In this document: in pieces, positions 14,089-14,434 of the stretch
Layout of the letters: each line of letters opens with the position of its first letter
How positions within the stretch are numbered: the first letter of the stretch is position 1
DNA from: Desulfovibrio sp.
GTDB lineage: Bacteria > Desulfobacterota > Desulfovibrionia > Desulfovibrionales > Desulfovibrionaceae
NCBI GenBank assembly: GCA_020217165.1
Contig: JAIWOE010000007.1
Coordinates: 1-14,434, forward strand
Reading direction: 5' to 3'
DNA length: 14,434 nt
Position numbers and translations under genes: made by a program
The notes under the pieces: generated by a model
Told to the model about the DNA's origin: nothing
Seen by the model: the letters and a program-made list of their open reading frames with translations, nothing else
The model's database searches: none

Positions 14089-14434
14089 ATGTTGTTGCGT
14101 TGTGCCATCTTTCTGCTTGCGGGCTTGGCGTGCGTCACGGGCCTGGGGTGGATTGGTGCAGCCTTGGCAATGGAACAACAAGTATTGACAATATATTACT
14201 ATGTCCGCCCGCCGTATTACGCCGAGGATGCCGAGGGCGATGTGCGGGGCCTGGTGGTGGACCCCGTGCGCAGGGCTGCAGCCTTGGGGCAGGTGCCCCT
14301 GCGCTGGGTGGCCCTGCCGGCAGCGCAACAGCTAGAGGTCATTCAGGCCAACACCGGCCCGGCGTGCGCCCTGGGTTGGTTCCAGACCCCGGAGCGTGCC
14401 CGCTTCGCCGTCTTTTCCGAAGAAATCTATCGCG
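14089..14434 (+). CDS. Periplasmic solute-binding protein (3' end cut by window)
   Basis: The first 115 codons of a secreted protein. MLLRCAIFLLAG and the following hydrophobic stretch form a signal peptide, probably cut after ALA (residue 27). The mature part begins with a strand LTIYYYVRPPYY, then GDVRGLVVDPVRRAA and later FAVFSEEIY. This resembles family 3 (amino-acid type) periplasmic binding proteins, which in these bacteria serve either transporters or sensor proteins. Ligand and the rest of the gene are out of view. The start is the first in-frame ATG; GGGG just before it is too close for a good ribosome site. It follows the hairpin at 13998-14039, so it is probably a separate transcript. 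Confidence 0.65.
   Translation, partial: MLLRCAIFLLAGLACVTGLGWIGAALAMEQQVLTIYYYVRPPYYAEDAEGDVRGLVVDPVRRAAALGQVPLRWVALPAAQQLEVIQANTGPACALGWFQTPERARFAVFSEEIYR

Noticed and set aside
1..14434. CRISPR arrays, tRNA or rRNA genes, insertion sequences
   Set aside because: I saw no regularly spaced repeats, cloverleaf-type sequence, ribosomal RNA signature, transposase or terminal inverted repeats.

Overview
The window looks like chromosome of a sulfate-reducing Desulfovibrio-type bacterium. The reasons are GC-rich coding sequence, genes matching the Tmc (transmembrane cytochrome/HdrD-like) electron-transfer complex, and a neighbouring cluster of histidine kinases, receiver proteins and a universal stress protein. 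As far as I remember, a similar cluster sits beside tmc in Desulfovibrio vulgaris. All calls come from reading the sequence; no database search was run.

Layout. Positions 1-3211 on the minus strand hold an operon read tmcD-tmcC-tmcB, with tmcB running off the left edge. Upstream on the same strand (4730-3405) is a sigma-54 activator with a cysteine-rich PAS domain, closed by its own terminator. A 298-bp divergent region (4731-5028) separates it from a six-gene plus-strand operon (5029-12321): a membrane histidine kinase with c-type haem-like motifs, a receiver-kinase hybrid, an unknown 179-aa protein, a tandem universal stress protein, a stand-alone receiver, and a second receiver-PAS-kinase hybrid. 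Then come a convergent flavin-type split-barrel protein (12760-12302, minus), a deoxyhypusine-synthase-like gene (12994-13965, plus) and the start of a periplasmic solute-binding protein (14089 to the edge).

How it may work together. Both the tmc operon and the kinase operon have a good -24/-12 sigma-54 promoter with the same GTGCT-type -12 end. Four copies of one 15-bp imperfect palindrome (consensus GRCGMAWAAYRCGCC) lie only in the two regions flanking the activator gene: two copies 111 and 143 bp upstream of the inferred tmc start, one 97 bp upstream of the inferred kinase-operon start, and one over the candidate promoter of the activator itself. The simplest reading is that this activator drives both operons and restrains its own gene, coupling redox sensing (haem-type periplasmic sensor, cysteine-rich PAS domains) to synthesis of a membrane redox complex. 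The kinase operon encodes three kinases and three receivers but no DNA-binding output, so its target is open.
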